Positions 63,159 through 64,000 of a DNA stretch of 64,000 bases are shown here, one piece after another. Source of the DNA: Polaribacter sp. ALD11. GTDB taxonomy: Bacteria > Bacteroidota > Bacteroidia > Flavobacteriales > Flavobacteriaceae. The position numbers and the translations under genes are program-made. Under the pieces are notes generated by a model. That model was not told where the DNA came from and searched no databases. It worked only from the letters and a program-made list of their open reading frames with translations. Positions within the stretch are counted from its first letter, which is position 1. Each line of letters opens with the position of its first letter. The DNA is taken from the NCBI RefSeq assembly GCF_002831685.1, contig NZ_CP025119.1:1709001-1773000 (forward strand). Reading direction: 5' to 3'.

Positions 63159-64000
63159 TTACAATAATTTCTTGATTGAATTTGTAATTCTACTTCTATC
63201 AGCCTCTGTTAAATTAGAACCAGAAGGCAAGCAAAGTCCGTTTATAAATAGGTTTTCACAAACTTTATCACCATAATATTCACAATCATTAAAAACTGGT
63301 TGCAAATGCATTGGCTTCCAAAGTGGTCGTGACTCTATATTGTCTTTTTCTAATTGTAAACGCAATGCTTCTCTTGTAAAACCCGCTGTAACTTCATTTA
63401 TAGTAATACAACTTAACCAATGATTGGAATGATATTCTTTCGTAGGTTCCCTAAAAACACTAACACCTTCAATCTCCTTAAAAATTTCTTGATAAAATTG
63501 ATTTATACCTCTACGTAACTCGACATTTTCATCTAAAACTTCCATTTGTTCGCTACCAATTCCCGCTAACAGATTACTCATTCTATAATTGTATCCAATT
63601 TCAGAATGCTGGTAATGTGGTGCCGCCTCTCTCGCTTGGGTAGCTAAGAAAACGGCTCTATCTTTGTCTGTTTCATTTTCACAAACGAGTGCTCCACCTC
63701 CAAAAGTGGTTATAATCTTATTATTATTGAAGGAAAACACCCCAAAATCACCGAAGGTGCCGCATTTGATTCCTTTATATTCAGATCCTAATGCTTCAGC
63801 AGCGTCTTCAATTAAAATAATCTGGTATTTTTTTGCAATTGAAGAAATTTCATCAATCCTAGCTGGCATGCCATAGAGATGAACAAAAATAATTGCTTTA
63901 GGCTTTTTTCCTCTAGAAATGCTCTCTAAAATAGCTTTTTCTAAATAAAATGGACACATGTTCCAAGTATCTTTTTCACTATCAATAAAGATAGGTTTAG
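63159..64000 (-). CDS. DegT/DnrJ/EryC1/StrS aminotransferase (5' end outside window)
   Basis: The frame is open to the window end, upstream of the Met at 63959; the lead KPIFIDSEKDTWN continues the typical family sequence, so about 280 residues of the C-terminal part are visible. The PLP Lys is in GVFSFNNNKIITTFGGGAL, with LIEDAAEALGSEYKG and YNYRMSNLLAGIGSEQ also present. The family transfers an amino group to a 4-keto sugar. Beside the dehydratase gene this suggests synthesis of a 4-amino-4,6-dideoxy sugar such as bacillosamine-type (PglE role). Confidence 0.93.
   Translation of the reverse strand, partial: KPIFIDSEKDTWNMCPFYLEKAILESISRGKKPKAIIFVHLYGMPARIDEISSIAKKYQIILIEDAAEALGSEYKGIKCGTFGDFGVFSFNNNKIITTFGGGALVCENETDKDRAVFLATQAREAAPHYQHSEIGYNYRMSNLLAGIGSEQMEVLDENVELRRGINQFYQEIFKEIEGVSVFREPTKEYHSNHWLSCITINEVTAGFTREALRLQLEKDNIESRPLWKPMHLQPVFNDCEYYGDKVCENLFINGLCLPSGSNLTEADRSRITNSIKKLL

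Noticed and set aside
1..64000. CRISPR array, prophage, transposase or integron signals
   Set aside because: No regularly spaced repeats, integrase, transposase or phage structural genes were seen on either strand.

Overview
This window is from a low-GC (roughly 30%) member of the Bacteroidota, almost certainly a marine Flavobacteriaceae close to Polaribacter. The evidence is Bacteroidota-type -7 promoter elements (TAnnTTTG), SusC/SusD proteins with FecI/FecR regulators, gliding and type IX secretion genes (porU, porV, gldJ), a Lacal_2735-type small protein and AT-rich codon use. No rRNA, CRISPR array, prophage or insertion sequence was seen. There are two tRNA genes, Pro(TGG) and Thr(TGT).

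Layout. 1-2742: the 3' part of an M28 peptidase gene, a small membrane protein, a J-domain/KTSC protein, trxB and tRNA-Pro. 2963-13399 (minus strand): a polysaccharide utilization locus in the order ECF sigma factor, FecR anti-sigma, STN-domain SusC transporter, SusD lipoprotein, DUF218 (YdcF-like) protein and a GH92 alpha-mannosidase. The GH92 enzyme has Gln where the family normally has its general-acid Glu, which suggests mannose-1-phosphodiester substrates. 13400-14050 holds no intact gene. 14051-15145: a lipoprotein formylglycine-generating-type enzyme with both active-site cysteines, but no sulfatase gene in view.

15373-29504 is the most striking part: about 14 kb of tightly packed plus-strand genes in two consecutive operons. 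They encode a TetR regulator, an ABC1/UbiB kinase, a flavin reductase, an SDR/DUF2867 protein, a DUF2256 zinc-ribbon peptide, four different photolyase/cryptochrome proteins (CRY-DASH, an Fe-S bacterial 6-4 type, a third cryptochrome/photolyase and a class I CPD type), a DUF2805 protein, GTP cyclohydrolase I, two tandem small paralogues, an SDR without its catalytic Tyr, a glutathione peroxidase, a Lacal_2735 protein, TspO and an SRPBCC protein. Each operon is preceded by the same inverted repeat, TGTTTAA-N16-TTAAACA. The two copies differ in distance from the -7 element by 11 bp, about one helical turn. I read this as a light/UV/oxidative stress regulon under one regulator, with the TetR protein at its head as one candidate.

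29759-44371: mostly housekeeping. tRNA-Thr, gpsA, udk, ftsB/divIC, the two methylmalonyl-CoA mutase subunits with a small membrane gene between them, a GH3-type adenylating enzyme, a HExxH metallopeptidase-like protein, a fused ResB-CcsA cytochrome c biogenesis protein, a TPR-like membrane protein and a LysM/periplasmic-binding lipoprotein. 44377-54908: guaA, a KAS III-like synthase, a group III truncated haemoglobin, cdd, porV, porU and, divergently, gldJ. 54974-64000: murF, a BadF-type sugar kinase, then capsule/exopolysaccharide genes (CpsB-type phosphatase, Wzc kinase, Wza export lipoprotein, a membrane NDP-sugar dehydratase and a DegT aminotransferase cut by the window end).

Starts were moved inward from the longest reading frame for the DUF218, GPx, TPR-like, LysM, guaA and capD-like genes, because the longer versions overlap a neighbour or lie in promoter sequence.
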